Source of the DNA: an uncultured Lachnospiraceae bacterium
Lineage (GTDB): Bacteria; Bacillota; Clostridia; Lachnospirales; Lachnospiraceae
Assembly: GCA_910589075.1 (NCBI GenBank)
Contig: CAJUSK010000028.1
Location: forward strand, 65,677 to 129,676
Reading direction: 5' to 3'
DNA length: 64,000 nt
Each line of letters begins with the position of its first letter. Position 1 is the stretch's first letter. Positions 35,228 to 44,820 of this stretch are shown here, piece after piece. The notes under the pieces are model-generated. The model had not been told where the DNA came from. It saw only the letters and a list, made by a program, of their open reading frames with translations, and searched no databases. A program made the translations under genes and the position numbers.

Positions 35228-37215
35228 ACAGAACAGAGCAGGAAAATCAGACGGAAGAATTGCTTGCGTACTACCGTCTGGCGTATGAGAAAGAAAAAGA
35301 GAAAAACACGCTGCTTGCAGCCAGACTGGCCGAGGCCAGGGAAAAAGCCGAAGATCTGGATTTTAAGCTGAAACGGATTAAGAATAATCCTGTATGGAAG
35401 GCGACAAAACCGCTGCGAAGCGTTATGCACTGGATGATCCGTATGAAAGACCGGATTGTCCGGCTGGGCAGCCCCAGGGGGATTGCCCGGAAAATAAAGA
35501 GCAAACTCATAGAACGAAAAGCCCGGCATCTGCATGGAAAAGCCAGCTTTCCTTCCAAAGAGGAGCGGGATGCCATGCGCAACACGGTGTTCCCCAGGGA
35601 TATTACATTCAGTATTCTTGTGCCGTTGTACAATACGCCCAGGCGGTTTCTGACAGAGATGCTTGATTCTGTCAAAGCCCAGACCTATGAAAAATGGGAA
35701 TTGTGCCTGGCGGACGGATCCGATGGGCAACATGGTTATGTGGGCGATCTGTGCCGGCGGTACAGCGCGGAGGATCCCCGCATTGTATATAAGAAGCTGG
35801 AGAAAAACGAAGGGATTTCGGGAAATACAAACGAGTGTTATCGTATGGCTACGGGACAGTATATTGCCCTGTTTGACCATGACGATATTCTGCATCCCAG
35901 CGTATTGTTTGCTTATATGCAGGCCATCTGTGACCAGGATGCGGATTATATTTACTGTGACGAGGCCACCTTTAAAAATGGCAACATTGACAATATGATT
36001 ACGCTGCACTTTAAACCGGATTATGCCATTGACAATCTGCGTGCAAACAATTATATCTGTCATTTCAGTGCGTTTTCCAGAGAACTGCTGGAGGGGACGG
36101 AGCTGTTCCGCTCCGAGTTTGACGGCAGCCAGGACCATGATATGATTTTGCGGCTGACCACCAGGGCAAGGAACGTAGTCCATGTGCCCCGGCTTTTATA
36201 TTACTGGCGTTCCCATAAAGCCAGCGTGGCATCGGATATCAGCGCCAAGCTGTACTGTATTGAATCCGCCAGAGGGGCTGTGGCCGATCATTTGCGTACT
36301 TGCGGCATGGATCATTTTGAAATTACCAGCACAAGGGCTTTTGAGACAATTTTCCGCATTCAGTATCAGTTGACCGGTTTCCCCAAAGTGTCCATTCTCA
36401 TTGCCAATAAGGATCATTATGAGGATCTGAGCCGGTGTGTTTCTTCTATACTGGATGAATCCACCTATGAAAATTATGAAATTATCATTGTGGAAAATAA
36501 CAGCACATCTCAGGAAATACGTGCCTATTACGAGGAAATCGGAAAACATCCCAGAGTCCGCGTGGTTACGTATGAAGGAGAATTCAATTATTCCCGCATC
36601 AACAATTACGGCGCTTCCTTTGCGGAAGGGGAGTTTTTGCTGCTGCTCAATAATGACACACAGGTGATTACCGTCAACTGGATAGAAGAGCTGTTGATGT
36701 ATGGCCAGCGCCGGGATGTGGGAGCGGTAGGTGCCAAACTGTATTATGGGGATAAAACCATTCAGCATGCGGGAATCGTACTGGGACTGGGGGCCCACCG
36801 CACGGCCGGTCATACCCATTATAAGGTAAATATAGAAAATGTGGGGTATATGGGCAGACTTTGCTATGCACAGGATGTATCCGCCGTAACAGGCGCCTGC
36901 CTGCTGGTCAGGAAGGAATGGTATGATCGCCTGGGCGGCCTGGATGAATCGTTTGCGGTGGCGCTGAATGATGTGGATTTCTGTCTGCGACTGCGGGATA
37001 TGGGGCTTTTGAATGTGTTTACCCCCTTTGCAGAGCTGTATCACTATGAATCCAAGTCCAGGGGACTGGATGATTCCGATGAACGGGCAAGGCGGTATAA
37101 TGAGGAATCTGCCCGGTTTCGGCAGAAATGGAAAGCGGTGCTGGAAGCGGGGGATCCATACTATAATCCCAATTTTTCTCTGGACAGAAGTGATTTCAGC
37201 CTGCGCCTGCCATAG
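35224..37215 (+). CDS. Tandem-domain GT2 glycosyltransferase with coiled-coil N-terminus
   Basis: ATG 35224 overlaps the previous stop (ATGA) and has GGGAGAAGG upstream. The 663-residue protein begins with a charged coiled coil (about residues 5-60), then two GT2 domains. Domain 1 (about 120-390) has SILVPLYNTPRRFL, FDHDDILHPS, YCDEATFKN and FKPDYAIDNL. Domain 2 (about 405-640) has VSILIANKDHYEDL, IIVENNSTSQEIR, LLLNNDTQVI and LNDVDFCLRLRDMGL. Two active sites suggest it adds two linkages in turn, as in bifunctional rhamnan polymerases. It belongs with the 33251 and 41019 enzymes. Confidence 0.92.
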   Translation: MNRTEQENQTEELLAYYRLAYEKEKEKNTLLAARLAEAREKAEDLDFKLKRIKNNPVWKATKPLRSVMHWMIRMKDRIVRLGSPRGIARKIKSKLIERKARHLHGKASFPSKEERDAMRNTVFPRDITFSILVPLYNTPRRFLTEMLDSVKAQTYEKWELCLADGSDGQHGYVGDLCRRYSAEDPRIVYKKLEKNEGISGNTNECYRMATGQYIALFDHDDILHPSVLFAYMQAICDQDADYIYCDEATFKNGNIDNMITLHFKPDYAIDNLRANNYICHFSAFSRELLEGTELFRSEFDGSQDHDMILRLTTRARNVVHVPRLLYYWRSHKASVASDISAKLYCIESARGAVADHLRTCGMDHFEITSTRAFETIFRIQYQLTGFPKVSILIANKDHYEDLSRCVSSILDESTYENYEIIIVENNSTSQEIRAYYEEIGKHPRVRVVTYEGEFNYSRINNYGASFAEGEFLLLLNNDTQVITVNWIEELLMYGQRRDVGAVGAKLYYGDKTIQHAGIVLGLGAHRTAGHTHYKVNIENVGYMGRLCYAQDVSAVTGACLLVRKEWYDRLGGLDESFAVALNDVDFCLRLRDMGLLNVFTPFAELYHYESKSRGLDDSDERARRYNEESARFRQKWKAVLEAGDPYYNPNFSLDRSDFSLRLP

Positions 37216-37359
37216 GAGCGTAAGGGAGAAGGTGCCATGGCAGCTATGGGAGAGATAAAAGGTTATGATACCGGCAGGGAATTTGACAGCATGTGAATGG
37301 GCCGCAGACCGGAATGATCATACAATGCAAAATTTTAAGAACAAACAGGAGGTAGGGCA
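37216..37359. other. Short spacer ahead of the phosphohexomutase gene
   Basis: It contains a 19-codon open frame (ATG at 37237) behind a weak site, probably not meaningful, and the AGGAGGT site of the next gene. No terminator or clear promoter is seen, so transcription probably reads through. Confidence 0.4.
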
Positions 37360-39093
37360 ATGAGTTACAAGGAGGAGTTACAATTCTGGTTGGAGGATTC
37401 TTATTTTGATGAAGAAACCAAACAGGAACTGCGGGAAATCCAGGACAATGAAGCGGAAGCAGAGGATCGTTTCTATAAGGAGCTGGAGTTCGGTACAGGG
37501 GGACTGCGGGGTGTAATCGGCGCAGGCACAAACCGTATGAATATCTATACGGTCAGGAAAGCGACCCAGGGCCTTGCAAATTATATTTTGAAGAAGGGCG
37601 GCAAAGAGAAGGGAATTGCTATTGCATATGATTCCAGGCTGATGTCTCCTGAATTTGCTGATGAAGCGGCATTGTGTATGGCAGCCAATGGGATCAAGGC
37701 ATATGTGTTTGAATCCCTGCGTCCCACACCGGAACTTTCTTTCGCGCTCAGGAAGCTGGGCTGCATTTCCGGTATCGTGGTGACTGCCAGCCATAACCCG
37801 CCGGAATACAACGGTTACAAAGTATACTGGGAGGACGGCGCTCAGGTGGCCGCACCCAGAGACGGGGAGATCATTGCCGAGGTCAAGGCTGTGACCGATT
37901 ATCATACGGTAAAGACGATGGATAAGGCGAAGGCAGAGGCAGAAGGCCTTTATGTATCCATTGGACAGGAGATTGACGATGCGTACATGGTGGAACTGAA
38001 AAAACAGATTATCCATCCGGAAGTCATTGAAGAGATGGCAGACGATATCCGTATCGTGTATACACCATTCCATGGCACCGGCAATATTCCGGTAAGACGC
38101 ATTTTGTCAGAACTGGGCTTTAAACATGTGTATGTGGTGCCGGAGCAGGAGCTGCCGGATCCCGAATTTACCACACTGGACTACCCCAATCCGGAAGACC
38201 CCAAGGCATTTACCCTGGCGCTCAAACTGGCAAAGGAAAAAGATGCGGATATTGTGCTGGCTACCGATCCGGATGCAGACCGTCTGGGTATTTATGCGAA
38301 GGATACAAAAACAGGAGAATACGTTCCCTTCACAGGAAATATGTCCGGTATGCTGATTGCAGAGTATATTCTGAGAGAACGCACGGCAGTGGGAACAATG
38401 CCGGAGAATCCTGCACTGGTGACAACCATTGTAACGACCAATATGGCAAAAGCCATTTCCGATGAATACAAGGTAAAATGTATTGAAGTGCTGACAGGGT
38501 TCAAATATATCGGCGAGCAGATTAAATTGTTTGAACAGACCGGCTGCAACAACTATGTATTTGGTCTGGAAGAGAGCTATGGCTGCCTGGCAGGTACCCA
38601 TGCAAGGGACAAGGATGCCATTGTTGCCGTTATGTGCCTGTGTGAAGCAGCGGCATGGTGCAAGAAGCATGGCATTACTCTCTGGGATCAGATGCTGAAA
38701 CTGTATGAACAGTTCGGATACTATAAAGAGAGTCAGTATGCGATTACGCTCAAAGGCATCGACGGTTCCAGACAGATTGCCGAGATTATGGATCGTCTGC
38801 GCAGCAATCCGCCCAAAGAATTCGGAGAACTGAAAGTGACAAAACTGCGTGATTACGCAAATGATGTGGTAACAGACATGGCTACGGGCGAGAAATCGGG
38901 AACGGGCCTGCCCAAATCCAACGTGCTGTACTTTGATCTGACCAATGACTCCTGGTGCTGTGCAAGACCTTCCGGAACAGAACCCAAGATTAAGTTCTAC
39001 ATGGGCGTTAAGGGAGAGAACCTTGAAGATGCGCAGGCCAGAGTGGAGGCTTTGACCGAAGAACTGAAAAAGAAACTGGATGAAGGAAAATAA
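37360..39093 (+). CDS. Phosphoglucomutase/phosphomannomutase family enzyme
   Basis: The 577-residue enzyme has all alpha-D-phosphohexomutase landmarks: GTGGLRGVIGAGTNRMN near the start, the phosphoserine loop TASHNPPEYNGYK with Ser144, the metal loop DPDADRLGIY with Asp303, 305 and 307, the sugar loop GLEESYG and the phosphate loop CARPSGTEPKIK. Length and motifs fit the PgcA-like phospho-sugar mutases of Firmicutes that interconvert glucose-6-phosphate and glucose-1-phosphate, supplying the RfbA substrate. AGGAGGT lies upstream. Mannose specificity is possible. Confidence 0.95.
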   Translation: MSYKEELQFWLEDSYFDEETKQELREIQDNEAEAEDRFYKELEFGTGGLRGVIGAGTNRMNIYTVRKATQGLANYILKKGGKEKGIAIAYDSRLMSPEFADEAALCMAANGIKAYVFESLRPTPELSFALRKLGCISGIVVTASHNPPEYNGYKVYWEDGAQVAAPRDGEIIAEVKAVTDYHTVKTMDKAKAEAEGLYVSIGQEIDDAYMVELKKQIIHPEVIEEMADDIRIVYTPFHGTGNIPVRRILSELGFKHVYVVPEQELPDPEFTTLDYPNPEDPKAFTLALKLAKEKDADIVLATDPDADRLGIYAKDTKTGEYVPFTGNMSGMLIAEYILRERTAVGTMPENPALVTTIVTTNMAKAISDEYKVKCIEVLTGFKYIGEQIKLFEQTGCNNYVFGLEESYGCLAGTHARDKDAIVAVMCLCEAAAWCKKHGITLWDQMLKLYEQFGYYKESQYAITLKGIDGSRQIAEIMDRLRSNPPKEFGELKVTKLRDYANDVVTDMATGEKSGTGLPKSNVLYFDLTNDSWCCARPSGTEPKIKFYMGVKGENLEDAQARVEALTEELKKKLDEGK

Positions 39094-39105
39094 AGAAAAA
39101 ATCGT

Positions 39106-39534
39106 ATGAAAAAATTAGTGGATCAGATTTTAAAATTCGGTGTAGTGGGGTTTCTGGCTTTTTTTATCGACTTTGGTATTTTTAAGCTGCTTTCCGGCGT
39201 ATTCGGTGTCCATTACCTGGTGGCAAACTTTTTCGGCTTTACGATTTCGCTTATCTTTAATTACATTGCCAGCATGACCTTTGTTTTCGAACGGAAGGAA
39301 AATGCAGACAAACGGGCGGAATTTGTGATTTTCACTGTGCTCAGCGTGATCGGGCTGTTTTTGAATGAGTGGATTATCTATCTCTGCATCGAGGGTGTTT
39401 ATCTGAAAATTCCTTATCTTTTGGAGAATATGAGCAGACAGTGGGCGGAAACTTTTGGAAAAATTGTTGCCACGGGTATCGTTATGGTTTATAATTTCAT
39501 AACGAGAAAAATTTTCCTGGAAAAGAAAGCGTAA
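39106..39534 (+). CDS. GtrA family membrane protein
   Basis: The 142-residue protein has four helices and the GtrA pattern: an N-terminal LKFGVVGFLAFFIDFGIFKLL, then VANFFGFTISLIFNYIASMTFVF and the C-terminal MVYNFITRKIFL. GtrA proteins are proposed to flip undecaprenyl-phosphate sugars made by GtrB-type GT2 enzymes to the outside. Here it can serve the GtrII-like transferase at 18089 or the GT-C-like one at 10457. It lies 12 bases behind the mutase and 4 bases ahead of the VTC gene. Confidence 0.9.
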   Translation: MKKLVDQILKFGVVGFLAFFIDFGIFKLLSGVFGVHYLVANFFGFTISLIFNYIASMTFVFERKENADKRAEFVIFTVLSVIGLFLNEWIIYLCIEGVYLKIPYLLENMSRQWAETFGKIVATGIVMVYNFITRKIFLEKKA

Positions 39535-39538
39535 CGGG

Positions 39539-40270
39539 ATGAGGGAAAGACAAAAAAAGTACAGGCATGAATACAAGTACCTGATCGATGAACGGGACAG
39601 GGCCCTTTTATACCAGCGTTTGAAAAATCTGATTCCACTGGATACCAACGCGGGTGAAGAGGGACATTACTGGATACGCAGTGTTTATTTTGACGATTAC
39701 AGGAACAGTTGTTTTTATCAGAATGAAGACGGTATCAATGAACGCGCAAAGTATCGGATCCGGATCTATAACGTATCGGATCGGAGTATAAAACTGGAAC
39801 GGAAAAGCAAAAAAAACGGTATGACGCTGAAGGAGTCGGCCACACTCTCGCGTGCGCAGTGTGAGCAGATCCTTCGGGGGATACCGTTTTCGCCGGATGA
39901 ACAGGGAGGCGATGCATGCCCCCTGGTGCTGCGGCAGTTTATGACACTGATGCACAGCCGGGGAATGCGTGCCAAGACCATTGTGGAGTATGAACGAATT
40001 CCCTTTGTGTATCCTGCTGGCAATGTGCGTATTACCTTTGACCGGAATATAACCTCTTCTCTTCAGATTGACCGTTTTTTTGAAAAGGACAACCTGCGTT
40101 ATCCGATTCTGCCCAGAGGGCAGCAGCTTCTGGAAGTGAAGTTCGACGAATATTTCCCCGGATTTATCCGGGAAAGGCTGGAGACCGGAAGGCTGAGGCA
40201 GATTAGTTTCTCCAAATATTATTTAAGCAGAAAATATACAGTTTCCTGCGCAGGAGGTAGGTTAAGATGA
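39539..40270 (+). CDS. VTC-domain polyphosphate polymerase-like protein
   Basis: The 243-residue protein has a VTC (triphosphate-tunnel) domain: the first strand YRHEYKYLIDE, then IRSVYFDDYRNSCFYQNED, KYRIRIYN, IKLERKSKKNG, TIVEYERIPFVY and LLEVKFDEYFPGFI. The alternating Lys/Arg and Glu residues line the tunnel of polyphosphate polymerases. In bacteria this domain is commonly found next to a DUF4956 membrane protein, as here (4-base overlap), and near CotH kinases. It may make polyphosphate or another phosphorylated product at the membrane. Confidence 0.9.
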   Translation: MRERQKKYRHEYKYLIDERDRALLYQRLKNLIPLDTNAGEEGHYWIRSVYFDDYRNSCFYQNEDGINERAKYRIRIYNVSDRSIKLERKSKKNGMTLKESATLSRAQCEQILRGIPFSPDEQGGDACPLVLRQFMTLMHSRGMRAKTIVEYERIPFVYPAGNVRITFDRNITSSLQIDRFFEKDNLRYPILPRGQQLLEVKFDEYFPGFIRERLETGRLRQISFSKYYLSRKYTVSCAGGRLR

Positions 40271-40944
40271 GTAGTTTCAGAGACATAATCAAGAAATCTG
40301 TACTGGAGAGCTTTACCGGCAGCAGCATAACCACGATGACCGTATGCGTCACCCTGGGAATTACTGTGATTCTGGCATTGTATATTTTTGTAGTGTATTA
40401 TCTGTCTTCAAAAAAGACATTCTATAATAAGACATTCAATGTATCACTGGCTGCCATAGCTGTCATTACTGCTGCTATTATTCTGGCTATGCAGTCGAAT
40501 CTGGCAATTTCACTGGGCATGGTAGGCGCCCTTTCCATTGTCCGTTTTCGTACGGCTGTGAAAGACCCCAAGGATCTGGTCTTTCTGTTCTGGTCCATCA
40601 GTGTGGGCATTATCTGTGGCGCAGGCATTTATGAAATTGCGGTGATTTCTTCACTGCTTGTGACAATCGGGCTGTTTGCGCTGGAGTTGACGCCTGTGGG
40701 AAATGCCAGCGGGATTCTGGTGGTGAACTGCAGTGCACTGGAACAGGAAAAACAGATTATGGATATTGTAAAGGCGGGCAGCAGGAAGCCTTCCGTGAAA
40801 TCCAGAAATGCTTCTGTGGCAGGCGTGGATTTTGTCATTGAGTGCAGGATAAAAGAGCCTTCTGAGATGCTACAAAAACTGCAGGCGTTGGATGGCGTGA
40901 CAGGAGTGGCATTGATGGAACATGATGGAGAAGTTAACTTCTGA
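40267..40944 (+). CDS. DUF4956 membrane protein
   Basis: The 225-residue protein has four helices (about residues 25-46, 58-75, 82-100 and 110-145) and the conserved MVGALSIVRFRTAVKDPKDL, the family hallmark, followed by FLFWSISVGIICGAG. A soluble C-terminal domain of about 75 residues, ferredoxin-like in appearance, ends the chain. It is translationally coupled to the VTC gene. It could serve as a channel or anchor for the polymerase product, but the function is not established. Confidence 0.9.
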   Translation: MSSFRDIIKKSVLESFTGSSITTMTVCVTLGITVILALYIFVVYYLSSKKTFYNKTFNVSLAAIAVITAAIILAMQSNLAISLGMVGALSIVRFRTAVKDPKDLVFLFWSISVGIICGAGIYEIAVISSLLVTIGLFALELTPVGNASGILVVNCSALEQEKQIMDIVKAGSRKPSVKSRNASVAGVDFVIECRIKEPSEMLQKLQALDGVTGVALMEHDGEVNF

Positions 40945-40965
40945 TTTCATATTTAGTGAACTTTG

Positions 40966-40997
40966 AAATTGGATTCTGCGTTCGCAGAATCCAATTT
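40966..40997 (+). terminator. Hairpin after the DUF4956 gene
   Basis: A perfect inverted repeat (AAATTGGATTCTGC/GCAGAATCCAATTT, loop GTTC) starts 21 bases after the stop. The right arm ends in TTT and is followed by GTTTGC, a weak T tract. The next gene starts 21 bases later, so it may only partly stop transcription. Confidence 0.6.
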
Positions 40998-41018
40998 GTT
41001 TGCAGGATGGAGGAAAGC

Positions 41019-42299
41019 ATGGCAAAGACGGTCAGTATGTCCAATTTGAAAAAAGCATACCGGTATTGCAGAAAAAATGGCGTTCTTCCAACCTTTTATG
41101 CGGCGCTGGAACGGATCCAGGACCGGAATATGCATTATGAAAAAAGAATTATTACGGAAGAAGAATTGGAGGCGCAAAAGCAGCGGGTGTGGGAAGAGGC
41201 AGAATGTTTCAGCATCCTTGTGCCTGCTTATGAGACAAAATTGCAGCATTTTCATGAGATGATTGATTCTGTCCTGACGCAGACCTATGAGCGGTTTGAA
41301 CTGATTATTGCCGATGCCAGCCCTTCGGATAAACTGTCAGAAGAATTGCAATACTATAATGACAGCCGGATCCGGTATTTGAAACTGCCGGAGAACAGAG
41401 GGATTTCAGGAAACACCAACGCCGCGTTGGAGGCGGCGACAGGCAGCTATATTGCTCTGCTGGATCACGATGATACATTAGAACAGGATGCGCTGTACCG
41501 CATGATGGAAGCCGTGTGGGAGGGCAGAACAAAGCGTGGGACAGCGCCTTCCCTGCTTTATTCGGATGAAGATAAGTGTGACGGGGATATGACCTGTTTC
41601 TATGAACCGCATATAAAAGGTGGATTTAACCTGGACTTGCTGTTGAGTAACCACTATATCTGCCATTTTCTGGTGATGGAAGCAAAACTCATGAAAGACC
41701 TGTGCCTGCGTGGGGAATACGACGGGGCCCAGGACCATGATCTGGTGCTGCGGGCTGCCGGGGTGCTGCGGGAGGAACAGATTGTCCATATACCTCATAT
41801 TTTATACCATTGGCGGTGCCATACCGGCTCCACGGCGGAAAATCCTGACAGCAAGCTGTATGCCTACGAAGCAGGACGCCGGGCAGTGGCGGATTTCTGC
41901 CGGCAGCAGGGCTGGAATGTCCATGTGACCCATACGGAACATCTGGGTTTTTTCCGGGTGGAATATGAACGGGATATTTTCAGGCAGCGCACGGATTTGG
42001 CTGCCGTTGGCGGCAGGATACTCTGCCGGGGCAGAATTGCAGGCGGCGCTTATGGCGAAGACGGAAAGATTTTGTATGAGGGACTGCCTGGACATTTCAG
42101 CGGTTATATGCACCGGGCCGTTCTGCAGCAGGATGTGGCTGCCGTGGATTTGCGCTGTTGCAGAGTACGGGATGAATTGCTTCCTCTGCTGGAGAGAATC
42201 AGAAAAGAAGAGACACAGCCGGAAGCGGCGGCGCTCCGTTTCGGCAGGGAAGTGGCCGGCATGGGGTATCGGATACTGTGGGATCCGTTTATGAAGTGA
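41019..42299 (+). CDS. GT2 glycosyltransferase, rhamnan type
   Basis: ATG 41019 follows GGAGGA at good spacing; earlier ATGs overlap the hairpin. The 426-residue protein has one GT2 domain (about residues 70-330): SILVPAYETKLQHF, QTYERFELIIADAS, LLDHDDTLEQDAL, YSDEDKCDGD, SNHYICHFLV and GAQDHDLVLRAAG. It is the closest relative in the window of domain 1 of the 35224 protein. The C-terminal about 90 residues are not recognised. Predicted to add a sugar on the cytoplasmic face. Confidence 0.9.
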   Translation: MAKTVSMSNLKKAYRYCRKNGVLPTFYAALERIQDRNMHYEKRIITEEELEAQKQRVWEEAECFSILVPAYETKLQHFHEMIDSVLTQTYERFELIIADASPSDKLSEELQYYNDSRIRYLKLPENRGISGNTNAALEAATGSYIALLDHDDTLEQDALYRMMEAVWEGRTKRGTAPSLLYSDEDKCDGDMTCFYEPHIKGGFNLDLLLSNHYICHFLVMEAKLMKDLCLRGEYDGAQDHDLVLRAAGVLREEQIVHIPHILYHWRCHTGSTAENPDSKLYAYEAGRRAVADFCRQQGWNVHVTHTEHLGFFRVEYERDIFRQRTDLAAVGGRILCRGRIAGGAYGEDGKILYEGLPGHFSGYMHRAVLQQDVAAVDLRCCRVRDELLPLLERIRKEETQPEAAALRFGREVAGMGYRILWDPFMK

Positions 42300-42311
42300 C
42301 AGGGAGCGGCA

Positions 42312-43307
42312 ATGGAAACGGAAGAAAAGAAAAAAACAATTAATACGACTGTGATTATTCCCAATTTGAACGGCAGGGAGTATTTACAAAACTGCCTGTC
42401 TTCGCTGTATGCCTGTGAAAACAATCCTTTTCCCATCATTGTGGTGGACAACGGCTCTACAGACGGAAGCGTGGAACTGATCCGGCAGCATTTTCCCAAA
42501 GTCCGGCTGATCTGTTTCCCGGAGAACCGTGGCTTTTCCGCTGCTGTCAATGCGGGAATACGGGCGTCGCATACGCCATGGGTGATTCTGTTGAATAATG
42601 ATACGACGGTGGAGAAACACTTTGTATCTTGTCTGACAAAGGCTTTGTGTGCTGACAGAACCCGTTTTTCTGTGGGCGCAAAGATGTTGTCCATGTCCAG
42701 ACCGGATCTGATTGATGATGCGGGGGATTATTATTGTGCATTGGGCTGGGCATTCGCCAGAGGTAAGGGAAAGAACGCGCGACGGTATCGTCGGCCATGC
42801 GCTGTATTTGCAGCCTGTGGCGGTGCGGCTATTTACAGAAAGGCGGTGCTGGAAGAACTGGGACTGTTCGATGAGAAGTATTTTGCTTATCTGGAAGACA
42901 TGGATGTGGGGTATCGTGCCAGAATGCAGGGCTATGTGAACTGGTATGAACCGGGCGCTGTGGTATACCATGCGGGGAGCGCTTCTTCCGGTTCCCGTTA
43001 CAATGCGTTTAAAATCCGGCTGTCTTCCAGAAACAGTGTGTATCTGTTGCTGAAAAACATGCCTTTTTTCCAGGTTCTGGTAAATTTGCCGTTTTTGCTG
43101 GCAGGATTTTTCATAAAATTCCTGTTTTTTGCGAAAAAAGGTTATGGCGGAATCTATCTCAGGGGTCTTGGCGCAGGTCTGAGTCTGGCGTTGTCTTCGG
43201 ATGAAAAATCCGGCAGAATCCGCTTTCACAGAGGGCTCACACCTGCCTGTATCCGGATAGAAGGGGAATTGTTGTGGAATATGCTCAAACGTTTCCTGCC
43301 CATTTAA
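42312..43307 (+). CDS. GT2 rhamnosyltransferase-like (WbbL type)
   Basis: The 331-residue protein shows TTVIIPNLNGREYLQNCL, VVDNGSTDGSVELI, FPENRGFSAAVNAGI, LLNNDTTVEKHF, an acceptor loop FDEKYFAYLEDMDVGYRA and a C-terminal hydrophobic stretch (about 245-280) that may dip into the membrane. This pattern is typical of rhamnosyltransferases that place the first rhamnose on a lipid-linked sugar. AGGGAG lies 8 bases upstream. It is followed by the initiating phosphotransferase. Confidence 0.92.
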   Translation: METEEKKKTINTTVIIPNLNGREYLQNCLSSLYACENNPFPIIVVDNGSTDGSVELIRQHFPKVRLICFPENRGFSAAVNAGIRASHTPWVILLNNDTTVEKHFVSCLTKALCADRTRFSVGAKMLSMSRPDLIDDAGDYYCALGWAFARGKGKNARRYRRPCAVFAACGGAAIYRKAVLEELGLFDEKYFAYLEDMDVGYRARMQGYVNWYEPGAVVYHAGSASSGSRYNAFKIRLSSRNSVYLLLKNMPFFQVLVNLPFLLAGFFIKFLFFAKKGYGGIYLRGLGAGLSLALSSDEKSGRIRFHRGLTPACIRIEGELLWNMLKRFLPI

Positions 43308-43377
43308 GAAAAATTTAAGTTGTACTTTTTGTAATAATATTGTAATATGTTATGAGGATGGGAGACCCGATGCCGTT

Positions 43378-44787
43378 ATGATAAAGGATAATCAGAAATA
43401 TTTTAACAGACTGCATCTGCTGATCGATGCTGTTATCGTGGCATGCTCCTATATGCTGGCATGGTATTTGAAGTTCGAAAGTGTATTTGCAACGAAGAAA
43501 CAGGGCGTAGGTGTTCTTGGAATGGAAACTTACTTCTACGCTCTTTATTTTATTGTGCCGGGTTATGTAATCTTATATTATAGCTTTAATATGTATACTT
43601 CCAAACGGACGGCCAGGAGGAAATATGAGGTATACGGCATATTAAAAGCCAACACTGTGGGGATACTTCTGTTTCTGGTTGTTCTGTATGTGGTAAATCA
43701 GCCTAATTTTTCCCGTACGATGATTGTGATTTTTTACGGGGTGAATATAGTGCTGTCCACATTGAGCAGACAGATTCTGCGGAACCTGCTTCAGTATTTT
43801 CGCAGGAAGGGATACAATCTGAAATATATTCTTCTGGTGGGATATTCCAGGGCAGCAGAAGAATATGTTACACGTATCAATGCCAATCCCCAGTGGGGAT
43901 ATGTGATCCGGGGCATTCTGGATGACCGGATTCCCCGCGGCACTCTGTATAAAGGTGTCAAGGTTCTGGGCGTGATTGATAATCTGACAATCATTTTGCC
44001 TGAAAACCGTTTGGATGAAATTGCCATTACCCTTGCTTTGCAGGATTATGGCAGACTGGAAGAAATTGTCGATTTATGTGAGAAGTCAGGTGTGCATACT
44101 AAATTTATACCGGATTACAACAGCCTGATTCCCAGCAGGCCCTATACGGAAGACCTGATGGGACTGCCTGTTATCAATATCCGGTACGTGCCGCTGACCA
44201 ATACACTGAACTGGGTTACCAAACGGTTTGTGGATATTGTAGGCTCGGCGGCAGGTCTGGTTTTAATTTCTCCGATTATGCTGCTGACCGCATTGGCGGT
44301 TAAGCTGTCAAGCCCGGGTCCTATTATTTTCAAACAGGAACGGATTGGCCTGCATAACAAACCTTTCTGGATGTATAAGTTCCGCACGATGGAGATTCAG
44401 AAAGAATCGGCTGAAAAACGTGCATGGACCGTAAAAGACGACCCCAGAGTGACAAAAATCGGAAAGTTTCTGCGTCGGACAAGTCTGGATGAATTTCCTC
44501 AGTTGTACAATATACTCCGGGGAGATATGAGCCTGGTGGGCCCCAGACCGGAACGGCCTCTCTTTGTAGAGAAATTCCGGGAAGAGATACCCAGATATAT
44601 GATCAAACATCAGGTACGGCCGGGACTGACCGGCTGGGCTCAGATCAACGGATACAGAGGAGATACTTCGATTCGCAAAAGAATTGATTACGATATATTT
44701 TATATAGAGAACTGGACGATGGGATTAGATATCAAAATCCTGTTTTTGACAATTTTCAAGGGGTTTATCAATAAGAATGCATATTAG
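43378..44787 (+). CDS. Polyprenyl-phosphate sugar-1-phosphotransferase (WcaJ-like)
   Basis: The 469-residue protein has four N-terminal helices, a CoA-binding-like cytoplasmic domain (about residues 150-265), one re-entrant helix (about 285-310) and the catalytic domain with RIGLHNKPFWMYKFRTM, RTSLDEFPQLYNILRGDM, LVGPRPE and the final VRPGLTGWAQINGYRGDTS. These enzymes load a hexose-1-phosphate onto undecaprenyl phosphate to start the repeat unit. Identification of the class is firm; the sugar (glucose or galactose) is not certain. Confidence 0.96.
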   Translation: MIKDNQKYFNRLHLLIDAVIVACSYMLAWYLKFESVFATKKQGVGVLGMETYFYALYFIVPGYVILYYSFNMYTSKRTARRKYEVYGILKANTVGILLFLVVLYVVNQPNFSRTMIVIFYGVNIVLSTLSRQILRNLLQYFRRKGYNLKYILLVGYSRAAEEYVTRINANPQWGYVIRGILDDRIPRGTLYKGVKVLGVIDNLTIILPENRLDEIAITLALQDYGRLEEIVDLCEKSGVHTKFIPDYNSLIPSRPYTEDLMGLPVINIRYVPLTNTLNWVTKRFVDIVGSAAGLVLISPIMLLTALAVKLSSPGPIIFKQERIGLHNKPFWMYKFRTMEIQKESAEKRAWTVKDDPRVTKIGKFLRRTSLDEFPQLYNILRGDMSLVGPRPERPLFVEKFREEIPRYMIKHQVRPGLTGWAQINGYRGDTSIRKRIDYDIFYIENWTMGLDIKILFLTIFKGFINKNAY

Positions 44788-44820
44788 GGTACATGCAAAT
44801 GACAAGGGAGAAGCGATAAG

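Noticed and set aside
37237..37296. 19-codon small ORF before the phosphohexomutase
   Set aside because: Too short, weak site, no recognisable feature.
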